Origin: Massilia arenae
Lineage (GTDB): Bacteria > Pseudomonadota > Gammaproteobacteria > Burkholderiales > Burkholderiaceae_D
Reading direction: 5' to 3'
Assembly (NCBI RefSeq): GCF_008014745.1
Contig: NZ_VPFD01000046.1
Location: 1-45,330, forward strand
Length of the DNA stretch: 45,330 nt
Shown here piece after piece: positions 24,143 through 31,664 of the stretch. Below the pieces are notes generated by a model, which saw nothing but the letters and a program-made list of their open reading frames with translations, made no database searches and was not told the origin of the DNA. The position numbers and the translations under genes are program-made. Position 1 is the first letter of the stretch; each line of letters opens with the position of its first letter.

Positions 24143-24300
24143 GGAGCCTATTCCGGTAGGTGGGAGTCGCTCCTGCCGCGCCTGGCAAGCGTGCGCTGCG
24201 TTGCTCGTCGTTGCATGGCTAGCCATGCGGCCTCCTCGCGCCTTGCTCACGCTCGCCATGCATCGACATGAGCTTCCCCCCACCTACCGGAATAGGCTCC
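24143..24300. repeat. Long inverted-repeat element (MITE/REPIN-like)
   Basis: The outer arms are perfect 22-bp inverted repeats, 24143-24164 (starting GGAGCCTATTCCGGTAGG) and 24279-24300. The interior is also partly self-complementary and centres on the perfect palindrome GCATGGCTAGCCATGC (24213-24228), so the whole 158 bp could fold into one long hairpin. There is no reading frame or transposase. No clear target-site duplication is seen. The right arm ends on the first base of the SMR stop codon read on the plus strand, so the element sits right at the 3' end of that gene and may end its transcript. Confidence 0.8.
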
Positions 24301-24641
24301 TAGTGCCCGACGCTCTTCGAAAACAGATTAATGACCAGCACGCCGGCAATGATCAGGCCCAGGCCGGCGATGGCCGCCAGATCCAGGCTTTGCTTGAAAT
24401 ACAACCAGCTGACCAGGGAGATGAGCACGATGCCGACGCCGGACCAGATCGCATAGGCGATGCCGGTGGGCAGCACGCGCAGGCTGAAGGTGAGCAGGTA
24501 GAACGACAGGGCGTAGCAGCCGACCGTGATCAGGCTGGGAACGGGACGGGTAAAACTGTCGGAGGCCTTGAGGGCGGTGGTGCCGATCACTTCGGCGACG
24601 ATGGCAAAGCCAAGGAAGATATAGGCTTGATTCAGGGTCAT
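24300..24641 (-). CDS. Small multidrug resistance (SMR) transporter
   Basis: 113 aa with four membrane helices, the EmrE/SugE size. The membrane-embedded glutamate of the family is E17 in FAIVAEVIGTTALKAS. SFYLLTFSLRVLPTGIAYAIWSGVG and the final GLGLIIAGVLVINLFSKS match the EmrE branch (drug/proton antiport) more than the SugE/Gdx branch. The C-terminus SKSVGH is of natural length, so the adjoining repeat has not truncated the protein. No clear Shine-Dalgarno. It lies just after the terminator of the DUF2147 gene. Confidence 0.93.
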   Translation of the reverse strand: MTLNQAYIFLGFAIVAEVIGTTALKASDSFTRPVPSLITVGCYALSFYLLTFSLRVLPTGIAYAIWSGVGIVLISLVSWLYFKQSLDLAAIAGLGLIIAGVLVINLFSKSVGH

Positions 24642-24645
24642 CAGG

Positions 24646-24671
24646 AAGAAAAACGGCCCGTCGCCGGGCCG
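24646..24671 (-). terminator. Terminator of DUF2147 gene
   Basis: On the minus strand CGGCCCG, loop GCGA, CGGGCCG (24654-24671) is followed by TTTTTCTTC. It lies 9 bp after the DUF2147 stop and just before the SMR start, so the SMR gene depends on read-through or on its own promoter inside this region. Confidence 0.88.
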
Positions 24672-24680
24672 CGTTGAGGT

Positions 24681-25130
24681 TTATTGTTCGCGCTGCCAGG
24701 TCTGGGTGCGGCCGAACATCGGGGCGCCGACATAGCCGCGTACTTCGAGCTTGCTGCCGTTGTCGGCCAGGCTGGCCTTGCTCTTGTAGGTCTTGCCGTT
24801 GGACGGGTCGAGGATCTGGCCGCCGGTGTAGTCGTTGCCTTCCTTCTTGAGGCCCGAGAGGATCGTCATGCCGATGATCGGCTGGTCCTTACGCGCGTCG
24901 CTGCACTTGACGCACTTGGGATTCTGGTCCTGGTCCGCCGGACGGAACAGTTTCTCGATCTTGCCGGTCAGGACGCCGCCTTCCTCGGTGATCCGCACCA
25001 GCGCCTTCGGCTTGCCGGTCTCGTCATCGATGGTTTTCCAGGTGCCAACCGGCGAGGCGCCTTGCGCGAACGCGGCGGCGGGCAGGGCGAACATGGCGGC
25101 GATCAGGCCGGCGCGCATCAGGTGTCGCAT
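24681..25130 (-). CDS. DUF2147 periplasmic protein
   Basis: 149 aa with a clear signal peptide (MRHLMRAGLIAAMFALPAAAFA, cleavage after about residue 22). The mature part is the DUF2147 lipocalin-like domain: SPVGTWKTIDDETGKPKALV, then CVKCSDARKDQPIIGMTIL (with a CxxC pair) and ILDPSNGKTYKSK, ending RTQTWQRE. Function of the family is not settled; it is usually periplasmic. GGAG lies 11 nt before the ATG. A strong terminator follows. Confidence 0.93.
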   Translation of the reverse strand: MRHLMRAGLIAAMFALPAAAFAQGASPVGTWKTIDDETGKPKALVRITEEGGVLTGKIEKLFRPADQDQNPKCVKCSDARKDQPIIGMTILSGLKKEGNDYTGGQILDPSNGKTYKSKASLADNGSKLEVRGYVGAPMFGRTQTWQREQ

Positions 25131-25234
25131 GGGGTGTCTCCAGTGTTGTTGTTGGTATGGGAGAGTGTAGCAAAGTCACCTGGCAACGGGAGGGGCTGGA
25201 ATCAGAGTATTCCTTCCAAAACCGGCGGCGAGGG

Positions 25235-25432
25235 TCAGGGCGCGTTGCGCACGTCTTCCGGCGTGACCTGGTGGCGCCGCTCGGCCGGGCGGGTGAGCAC
25301 GCGCATCGTCACGTCCAGCGGCACCCCGAGCTCGGCGAGCTGGCGCGCGGTGCTGGAACGGTTGTCGGCAGACGCTTCGTGGATCACGGCGTCGATGCGC
25401 AGGGAGGTTTTATAGTCGCTTCGTCGGTCCAT
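25235..25432 (-). CDS. Small hypothetical protein
   Basis: 65 aa, not recognised. Charged and without membrane segments; the C-terminal half (STARQLAELGVPLDVTMRVLTRPAERRHQVTPEDV) could form two helices. TAGGA lies 8 nt before the ATG. It stands alone between DUF2147 and the AGCS symporter. Codon usage is normal, so I favour a real gene, but a chance frame cannot be excluded. Confidence 0.55.
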   Translation of the reverse strand: MDRRSDYKTSLRIDAVIHEASADNRSSTARQLAELGVPLDVTMRVLTRPAERRHQVTPEDVRNAP

Positions 25433-25539
25433 GGTCCGATCCTACCATGTCTTGACGCGCTGCCATTTCCTGCTGAGTCGGTGGCGAATCGCAGCCATTC
25501 TATTTTTTTTCAATGCAAGTTTTTCATGAATTGTTGTAT

Positions 25540-25568
25540 CTTGTGGCATCTTTTTCCCACGCCACAAG
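25540..25568 (+). promoter_or_regulatory. Stem-loop covering the AGCS Shine-Dalgarno
   Basis: CTTGTGGC (25540-25547) pairs with GCCACAAG (25561-25568) around a 13-nt pyrimidine-rich loop. The right arm runs into the AAGGA ribosome-binding site (25566-25570), so folding would partly hide it. Upstream DNA is AT-rich with no clear promoter pair. Confidence 0.5.
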
Positions 25569-25576
25569 GACATTGC

Positions 25577-27058
25577 ATGCTCGACCTGGTCAACGCCGTC
25601 AACGGCATCATCTGGAGCCCCATCATGATCGCCCTGTGCCTCGGCGCAGGGCTGTATTTCTCGGTACGTTCGCGCTTCCTGCAACTGCGCCACGTGCGCG
25701 AGATGGTGCGCCTGATGCGCGAAGGGAAGAGTTCGGAGCAGGGCGTGTCCTCGTTCCAGGCGCTGGCCATGACCCTGGCCGGCCGGGTCGGCACCGGCAA
25801 TATCGCGGGCGTCGCCACCGCGATCACCTTCGGCGGCCCGGGCGCGGTGTTCTGGATGTGGATGATGGCCTTCCTCGGCGCCAGCTCGGCCTTCGTCGAG
25901 TCGACCCTGGGCCAGGTCTACAAGGAGCCGGTCGGCAACCAGTACCGCGGCGGCCCCGCCTTCTACATCGAGAAGGGCCTGGGCATGAAGCGCTACGCCT
26001 GGACCTTCGCGCTGGCCACGCTGCTGGCGACCGGTCTGCTGCTGCCCGGCGTGCAGGCCAACTCGATCGCCGAGGGCTTGAGGACCGCGGCCGGTATCGA
26101 CCCGCTGTACACCGGCATCGGCCTGGCCGTGCTGCTGGCCATCATCATCTTCGGTGGCGTGCGCCGCATCGCCAGCTTCGCCGAAGTCGTCGTGCCGTTC
26201 ATGGCCGCCGCCTACATCCTGGTGGCGATCGTGGTCGTGGCGATGAACATCGGCGAGCTGCCGGGCGTGCTGCAGCTGATCTTCAGCTCGGCCTTCGGCC
26301 TGGACGCCGGCTTCGGCGCCATGCTCGGCCTGGCGATCCAGTGGGGCGTCAAGCGCGGCATCTACTCGAACGAGGCCGGCCAGGGTACCGGCCCGCATGC
26401 CTCCTCGGCGGCCGAAGTGAGCCATCCGGCCAAGCAGGGCCTGGTGCAAGGCTTCTCGGTCTACATCGACACCCTGTTCGTGTGCTCGGCGACCGCATTC
26501 ATGCTGCTGATCACCGGCCAGTACAACGTCGAGACACCGGAAGGCGCGCCGGTGTTCGTCGGCATCCAGGGCGTGGCCTCGGGGCCGGGCTATGTCCAGA
26601 CCGCGCTCGAGAACGTGATGCCGGGCTTCGGCGCGCTGTTCGTGGCGATCGCGCTGCTGTTCTTCGCCTTCACCACCATCGTCGCCTACTACTACATCGC
26701 CGAGACCAATATCGCCTACATGGACCGCCACGGCCGCCATCCGTGGCTGGGCTTCGTGCTCAAGCTGTGCATCGTCTCGGCCACCATCTACGGCGCGGTC
26801 AAGACCGCCGACGTGGCCTGGGGCCTGGGCGACATCGGCGTCGGCCTGATGGCCTGGCTGAACATCGTCGCCATCGTGATGCTACACAAGGTGGCGTTCA
26901 AGTGCCTGCGCGACTACGAGGCGCAGAAGAAGGCCGGCAAGGATCCTGAGTTCGATCCGAAGGCGCTCGGCATCGAGAACGCGCACTACTGGGAGCAGCG
27001 CGCCGCCGCCAAGCGCGCGCCGCAAGCGCCCGTGCGCGACAACGCGCCGGTTAAATAA
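25577..27058 (+). CDS. Alanine/glycine:sodium symporter (AGCS family)
   Basis: 493-aa membrane protein with 10-11 helices. Family motifs include GRVGTGNIAGVATAI (near residue 75), GPGAVFWMWMMAFLGASSAF and VKRGIYSNEAGQGTGPHASS. AGCS carriers take up alanine or glycine with Na+ (AgcS/DagA/AlsT). ATG 25577 follows AAGGA (25566-25570); upstream in-frame codons contain no family sequence. It ends 1 bp before the convergent permease stop at 27060, with no room for a terminator between. Confidence 0.95.
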   Translation: MLDLVNAVNGIIWSPIMIALCLGAGLYFSVRSRFLQLRHVREMVRLMREGKSSEQGVSSFQALAMTLAGRVGTGNIAGVATAITFGGPGAVFWMWMMAFLGASSAFVESTLGQVYKEPVGNQYRGGPAFYIEKGLGMKRYAWTFALATLLATGLLLPGVQANSIAEGLRTAAGIDPLYTGIGLAVLLAIIIFGGVRRIASFAEVVVPFMAAAYILVAIVVVAMNIGELPGVLQLIFSSAFGLDAGFGAMLGLAIQWGVKRGIYSNEAGQGTGPHASSAAEVSHPAKQGLVQGFSVYIDTLFVCSATAFMLLITGQYNVETPEGAPVFVGIQGVASGPGYVQTALENVMPGFGALFVAIALLFFAFTTIVAYYYIAETNIAYMDRHGRHPWLGFVLKLCIVSATIYGAVKTADVAWGLGDIGVGLMAWLNIVAIVMLHKVAFKCLRDYEAQKKAGKDPEFDPKALGIENAHYWEQRAAAKRAPQAPVRDNAPVK

Positions 27059-27059
27059 G

Positions 27060-29468
27060 TTACTCGCGCAGCGCCAGCGCCGGGCGCATGCGCATCGCCG
27101 CCAATGCGTGGCGCGCGGTGGCGCCCAGCGCCACCACGCAGGCCAGCAGCAGGCCCAGCGCCAGGGTCCAGCCGCCGACCGGGGCCCGGGTGGCGAAGCC
27201 GCCCAGGTACTGCTGGATCGCCAGCCAGGCCAGCGGCAGGCCGAGCAGGGCGCCGGCGCCGACCAGCAGGCCGATGTCGCGCGCCATCAGGCGGCCGATC
27301 GCGCCGCGGCTGGCGCCATACAGCTTGCGCAGGACGATCTCCTTCGCCCGCCGCTGCACGCTGTAGGCGGCCAGCACATAGATGCCGAAGGCCGCGATGG
27401 CGCTGGCGATGACGCTCGATGCCGCCAGCAATTGCGACAGACGCAGGTCGTCGGCGTAGAACATGTCCGAGCTCACCTTCTGCATACGCGTCACGCCCAG
27501 GGTCTCGTTCGGGAAGTGGCGCGGCCACAGCGCCTCGATGGCGCGCGCGGTCGCATCGGGGTTGGCGCGGGTGCGCACCGTGAACATGCCGACCCGGTCG
27601 TTCAGGACATAGGCGGTCGGCGCCTGCTCATCGCGCGCCGAGCGATGGCGGATGTCGGGGGCGATGCCGACGATCTGCAGCGTGTCCCCGCCTGGCCCGG
27701 GCCTGAGAAGGGTCTTGCCGATCGCATCGTGCGGGCTGGCGAAGCCGAGCCGGCGCGCGGCGCTGGCATTGATCACGACCCGGTCAGGTTGCTTCGGCTT
27801 GTCGAGCGCCGCATCGAACAGGCGTCCCGCCACCGGCTTGACGCCGAACACGCCGAAGAATTCCGGGCTGACCGCATAGTTCTGCAGGTCGATCACCTCG
27901 CCGCCCTCGCGCCGCAGGCTGGTGATGTTGTGCCCGACGCTGAACGGCATGTGCGACAGGGCCACGCCGGCCACGTCGGGCAGGCGCGCGATCTCGTCGC
28001 GCAGGGCCCGAATGCGTGGGTCGCGTGCATCGTTAATGGCCGGGAACATCAAGAGCGGCGCCATGTCGAAGCCGGGATCGAGCGCGCTGGCATGACGTGT
28101 CTGCCAGCTCACCGCCAGCGTCGTGGCCGTCAACCCCATGGCGGTCGCCAGTTGCACGACGGTCAGCGCGCGTCGCAACCACAGGCCGCGCGCGGTCTCG
28201 CTGCCGCCGCGCCCCGCCAGCGCAGTGCCGGGGCGTACTCGCAATGCCGACCAGGTCGGATATGCGCCCGCGGCCAGGCCGAGCGACAGCCCGAGCGCCA
28301 GCGTGGCGGCCAGTGCGCCGGGGCTGAAGATGGCATCGAACTCCCGTTGCACCAGGTCGGAAAACACCGGCAGCAGCAACCAGGCCAGTAGCAGTCCAAG
28401 CAGGGTGGCGAGCAGGCAGACCAGCACCGATTCAGCCAGGAACTGGCGCGCCACGGCGGGCGCGGAAGCGCCCAGCACCTTGCGCATCGCGATCTCGCGC
28501 TGGCGCGCCAGCGTACGCACGGTAGCGAGGTTCACGTAATTGGTCGCCGCCAGCAGGAGGATCAATCCAGCCACCACGGCCAGGCCCAGCATGCCCTGGC
28601 GGTTGCCATGCACGATCATCGCGCTGTCCACGTCGGGCGCCAGATAGCCATCCGCGAGCGCGTCGAGCCGGTAATCGATCAAGTCGCGCCCGCCCAGGGC
28701 GGCCACCTGTTCAGCGAAAATGCGTCGCACCAGGGGCGACTCGCGCAGCTGGCGCCGGATGTTGTCGAGTACGCGTTCCGGGTCGGCGCCGTCCAGCAGT
28801 TTCACATAGACGGCGCCGCCGCTGAAGCCCCATGATGTCTCCAGTTCGCGGAGGACTTCGGCGGGCAGGAAGGGCCCGTCGAAGCCTGCCAGCGCTTCGT
28901 ACGGCGTCGTCGTGGCCGCGGGCTGGTCTTCCAGCACCGCCGCCACGGTATAGGTAACGCCGTCTCCCTGCAGCGTGGCGCCGACCGCGTCGATGCGGCC
29001 GAACAGCTTGAGCGCCGTGGCGCGGCTCAGCGCCAGCGCCCCAGGTTTGGCGAGTGCGGCCTGCAGGTCGCCGGCCAGCACCCTTGGCGAGAAGATCTGC
29101 TGGAAGGCCGGATCGACCAGGGTCAGGTTGAAGGCCTTGACCTGGCTGCCGACGCGTGCATCCAGGGGACGCGACACGAAGGCCGTGGCGAGCACCGGCT
29201 GGCCGCTGGCCAGCGCGGCGTCGCGCGCGGGCAGGCTCGCCATGGGATCCCATTTGGTCCCGAGCAGCTCCAGGTTCCAGCGTTGCAGCAGCCGGAATAC
29301 CTGCTCATGCTGCGGCACGTGGCGGTCATACGAGAAGGAGTGGCGCACCAGCCCAAGCAGCAGGAAGCAGGCGGCGATGCCGATCGCCAGCCCGAGGATC
29401 ACGACCGCCGAATACGAGCGGTCCCGGGCCAGCAGTCGCCAGCCGATACGAAAGTCGCGCAGTAGCAT
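27060..29468 (-). CDS. MacB-like ABC transporter permease (FtsX type)
   Basis: 802 aa. Two FtsX/MacB_PCD units in tandem: a membrane segment near residue 20, an extracytoplasmic domain, three membrane helices (about 275-400), a second extracytoplasmic domain (about 450-660) and three final helices with the motif RRAKEIVLRKLYGASRG. The first unit has the matching QREIAMRKVLGASAPAV. Such permeases work with a separate ATPase and adaptor to move peptides, lipids or antibiotics from the inner membrane outward. ATG 29468 follows GAGGAG. The gene starts 10 bp after the ATPase gene. Confidence 0.92.
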   Translation of the reverse strand: MLLRDFRIGWRLLARDRSYSAVVILGLAIGIAACFLLLGLVRHSFSYDRHVPQHEQVFRLLQRWNLELLGTKWDPMASLPARDAALASGQPVLATAFVSRPLDARVGSQVKAFNLTLVDPAFQQIFSPRVLAGDLQAALAKPGALALSRATALKLFGRIDAVGATLQGDGVTYTVAAVLEDQPAATTTPYEALAGFDGPFLPAEVLRELETSWGFSGGAVYVKLLDGADPERVLDNIRRQLRESPLVRRIFAEQVAALGGRDLIDYRLDALADGYLAPDVDSAMIVHGNRQGMLGLAVVAGLILLLAATNYVNLATVRTLARQREIAMRKVLGASAPAVARQFLAESVLVCLLATLLGLLLAWLLLPVFSDLVQREFDAIFSPGALAATLALGLSLGLAAGAYPTWSALRVRPGTALAGRGGSETARGLWLRRALTVVQLATAMGLTATTLAVSWQTRHASALDPGFDMAPLLMFPAINDARDPRIRALRDEIARLPDVAGVALSHMPFSVGHNITSLRREGGEVIDLQNYAVSPEFFGVFGVKPVAGRLFDAALDKPKQPDRVVINASAARRLGFASPHDAIGKTLLRPGPGGDTLQIVGIAPDIRHRSARDEQAPTAYVLNDRVGMFTVRTRANPDATARAIEALWPRHFPNETLGVTRMQKVSSDMFYADDLRLSQLLAASSVIASAIAAFGIYVLAAYSVQRRAKEIVLRKLYGASRGAIGRLMARDIGLLVGAGALLGLPLAWLAIQQYLGGFATRAPVGGWTLALGLLLACVVALGATARHALAAMRMRPALALRE

Positions 29469-29478
29469 GCCGATCTCC

Positions 29479-30159
29479 TCAAGCCGCCTGCAGCGCATCG
29501 ACCACGATGCGCCCGTCCAGCAGGCGCACGGTGCGCGAGGCCTGGGCCGCGTGCGCGGGCGAGTGGGTGACCATCACCACCGTCGTGCCTTCGGCATTGA
29601 TGGTGCGCAGCAGGCGCATCACTTCGTCGCCGTGGGCGGTGTCGAGGTTGCCGGTCGGTTCGTCGGCCAGCAGGACGGCCGGCCCGGCCACCAGCGCGCG
29701 CGCGATCGCCACCCGTTGCTGCTGGCCGCCCGACAGCTGCGACGGCCGGTGCCTGCTGCGGTGGGCCACGCCCAGGCGTTCCAGCATGGCCTGCACGCGG
29801 CGACGCCGTTCGCCGCCTGACACGCCGGTGTACTCGAGCGCCAGTTCGACGTTCTCGAACACGCTCAGTTCCTCGATCAGGTTGAAGCTCTGGAAGATGA
29901 AGCCGACCATGCCGCGCCGCAGGCCGTTCAGGCGCGCCTCGCTCCAGCCGGTGACGTCGTGGCCGTCGAACAGGAAGGTGCCGGAGGTCGGCACGTCGAG
30001 CAGGCCGAGCAGGCCAAGAAGGGTCGATTTACCGCAGCCCGAAGGGCCCGTGATGGCGACGTATTCGCCGGCGCCGATCTCGAGGTCGATGCGGTCGAGG
30101 GCCGTGGTCTGGACTTCGCCCGCCACGTGGATCTTGCTGACGCCTGAAAGCTTGAGCAT
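29479..30159 (-). CDS. MacB/LolD-like ABC ATPase
   Basis: 226 aa. Walker A is GPSGCGKST (about residues 38-46), signature LSGGQQQRVAIARAL, Walker B AVLLADEPTGNLD and H-loop MVTHSPAHA. The DEPTGNLD form and length are those of LolD/MacB/YknY ATPases. The FQSFNLIEEL Q-loop fits as well. ATG 30159 begins MLKLSGVSKIHV. It is the middle gene of the adaptor-ATPase-permease operon (40 bp after the adaptor, 10 bp before the permease). Confidence 0.95.
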   Translation of the reverse strand: MLKLSGVSKIHVAGEVQTTALDRIDLEIGAGEYVAITGPSGCGKSTLLGLLGLLDVPTSGTFLFDGHDVTGWSEARLNGLRRGMVGFIFQSFNLIEELSVFENVELALEYTGVSGGERRRRVQAMLERLGVAHRSRHRPSQLSGGQQQRVAIARALVAGPAVLLADEPTGNLDTAHGDEVMRLLRTINAEGTTVVMVTHSPAHAAQASRTVRLLDGRIVVDALQAA

Positions 30160-30199
30160 AAGGAGTTTCCTGTTTGATGGTTCGATGATAAACCCTGGT

Positions 30200-31444
30200 T
30201 CAGTCGGTAAGCCGCAGTCGCCTGGCCTCGCCGAAGCCGGCATAGCCGGACACGATGACCTTGTCGCCCGCGGCCAGGCCATGCAGCACTTCGACCTGGG
30301 TGTTGTTGCGCCGTCCCAGCTTCACGTCGCGCCGCTCGGCATGGCTGCCGTCGGCGGCCAGCGCGAACACCCAGGCGCCGCCGCCGTCGTTGGCGAAGGC
30401 GCCGTTCGGCAGCAACAGGGCCCGGGCCGACTGGCCGAGCGTGAGCTGCACGTCCATGCTTTGCCCGGGGCTGATCACGTCCGGCTGGCGGCCGGTGAAC
30501 ACCAGTTCGGCGCTGAAGCGGCCTTCCCTGACCTGCGGGTAGACGGTGTTCACCCGTAGCGCATAAGCCTTGCCGTCCTGCGCGATGCGGCCCGGGCGGC
30601 CCGGATTGACGCGGCTCAGGTAGAACTCGTCGACCTGGGCGCTGAGCTTGAAACGGTTCGGATCGTCGATGCGGCCGATGGCCTGGTCCTGGCGCACCGC
30701 CTGGCCGACCAGCAGCCGGAAGTCGGTCAGCACGCCGTCGCTCGGCGCGCGCACCGCCAGCGCGTCGACCGTCGCGGCCACCAGTTCCAGGCCCGAGGCC
30801 AGGCCGCGGATGGCCTGGTCCATCTGCTTCAGGGCGCGCTCGCGCACGCCCTGTTCGAGGCGCATGCCGCGGCTTTCCTCGTCGAGCGCACGCCGCGCCT
30901 GCGCCAGCTTGTCGCCCGATTCTTCCAGCGCCACGGCGGAGATGAAGCCATCGCGCGCCAGCCGGGCATTGCGGGCATGCTGCTTCTCGACTTGCGCGAA
31001 TGCGAATTCGAGATCGTTCAGGCGGCGCTGGTGGTCGGTGCGCACCGCTTCTTGCGCCACCTGCAGGTTGGCCAGGTTCGAGATCTGCTGCGCGTGTTCG
31101 GCCTGGCGCGCCAGCAGATCCAGGTTGCGCTGCGGGTTCGACAGGCGAAACAGCAGGTCGCCTTTCTTGACCACCTGGCCGTCGCGGGCGAAGACTTCCT
31201 CGACGCGGCCCGATTCGACCGCATCGAGCATGATCGAATTGAGCGGCTCGGCCAGCGCGCGCACCACGATCTCGTCGCGGAACACGCCCGCTTCGACGCT
31301 GGCGATGCGCACGTCGCGCAGCTCGACCTCGAGGCCGCGCGGCAGCATCTGCCACAGCAGCGCGCCGCAGACGGCGATGGCGACGAAGGCCAGCGCAAGC
31401 TGCGCGGCGCGGCGGCCGCGCCGTGGCGGCAGCGTCACGTCCAT
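30200..31444 (-). CDS. Efflux periplasmic adaptor (HlyD/MacA-like)
   Basis: 414 aa from the ATG at 31444: a basic start (LPPRRGRRAA), one membrane helix (AQLALAFVAIAVCGALLW), a lipoyl half (GRVEEVFARDGQVVKKGDLLFRL), a long coiled-coil hairpin (about residues 120-240), the second lipoyl half (VRAPSDGVLTDF) and beta-barrel regions. It should bridge the permease to an outer-membrane channel; no TolC-like gene is in the window. In-frame ATGs at 31483 and 31495 exist, but the predicted sigma-54 start point (about 31485) lies at or past them, so 31444 is preferred. First gene of the operon. Confidence 0.88.
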   Translation of the reverse strand: MDVTLPPRRGRRAAQLALAFVAIAVCGALLWQMLPRGLEVELRDVRIASVEAGVFRDEIVVRALAEPLNSIMLDAVESGRVEEVFARDGQVVKKGDLLFRLSNPQRNLDLLARQAEHAQQISNLANLQVAQEAVRTDHQRRLNDLEFAFAQVEKQHARNARLARDGFISAVALEESGDKLAQARRALDEESRGMRLEQGVRERALKQMDQAIRGLASGLELVAATVDALAVRAPSDGVLTDFRLLVGQAVRQDQAIGRIDDPNRFKLSAQVDEFYLSRVNPGRPGRIAQDGKAYALRVNTVYPQVREGRFSAELVFTGRQPDVISPGQSMDVQLTLGQSARALLLPNGAFANDGGGAWVFALAADGSHAERRDVKLGRRNNTQVEVLHGLAAGDKVIVSGYAGFGEARRLRLTD

Positions 31445-31495
31445 GGCGGCGCCGGTGACGGCGGGTGGGGGTATCTGGTCCATGCCGGTACTCAT

Positions 31496-31512
31496 TGCAA
31501 GCGGCGTGCCAG
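31496..31512 (-). promoter_or_regulatory. Sigma-54 (-24/-12) promoter of efflux operon
   Basis: Read on the minus strand this is CTGGCACGCCGCTTGCA, a full match to the sigma-54 consensus (TGGCAC, 5 nt, TTGC). The GC of the -12 element is at 31498-31497, placing the start near 31485. It is divergent from the gene of an NtrC-type activator, with candidate activator sites 40-90 bp further upstream. Sequence match only, but placement and partner support it. Confidence 0.85.
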
Positions 31513-31549
31513 GCGCTTTTTGGGGCTCGTGGACGGCTTTTCGGCCTTC

Positions 31550-31598
31550 ACCTGTCCGATTCCGGACAGGTCGGGTGTGCGGAGTTGGACAGGTGTCC
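31550..31598. promoter_or_regulatory. Activator sites (GGACAGGT half-sites)
   Basis: Three copies of the 8-mer GGACAGGT: inverted at 31550-31557, direct at 31564-31571 and 31587-31594. The first two form the dyad ACCTGTCCG-attc-CGGACAGGT (31550-31571). The third is in the small palindrome GGACAGGTGTCC (31587-31598). They lie upstream of the sigma-54 promoter at a normal enhancer distance and before the regulator gene, so they are the likely binding sites of that regulator's Fis-type domain. Confidence 0.75.
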
Positions 31599-31664
31599 GG
31601 GGTAGGCCGCACGGCGCCATTTTGCGCTGCTAGAATGCCTGCTGGCCTCACCATCCCGACCTCC

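Noticed and set aside
24143..24300. Possible insertion sequence
   Set aside because: It has insertion-like inverted ends but no transposase frame and no visible target duplication, so only a non-autonomous element can be claimed.
25442..26740. 432-aa minus-strand frame opposite the AGCS symporter
   Set aside because: Very His/Asp/Gln-rich shadow of a membrane protein gene; no family features.
31445..31495. Earlier ATG starts (31483, 31495) for the adaptor gene
   Set aside because: The predicted sigma-54 start point near 31485 leaves them leaderless or untranscribed, and the ATG at 31444 gives a usual adaptor N-terminus.
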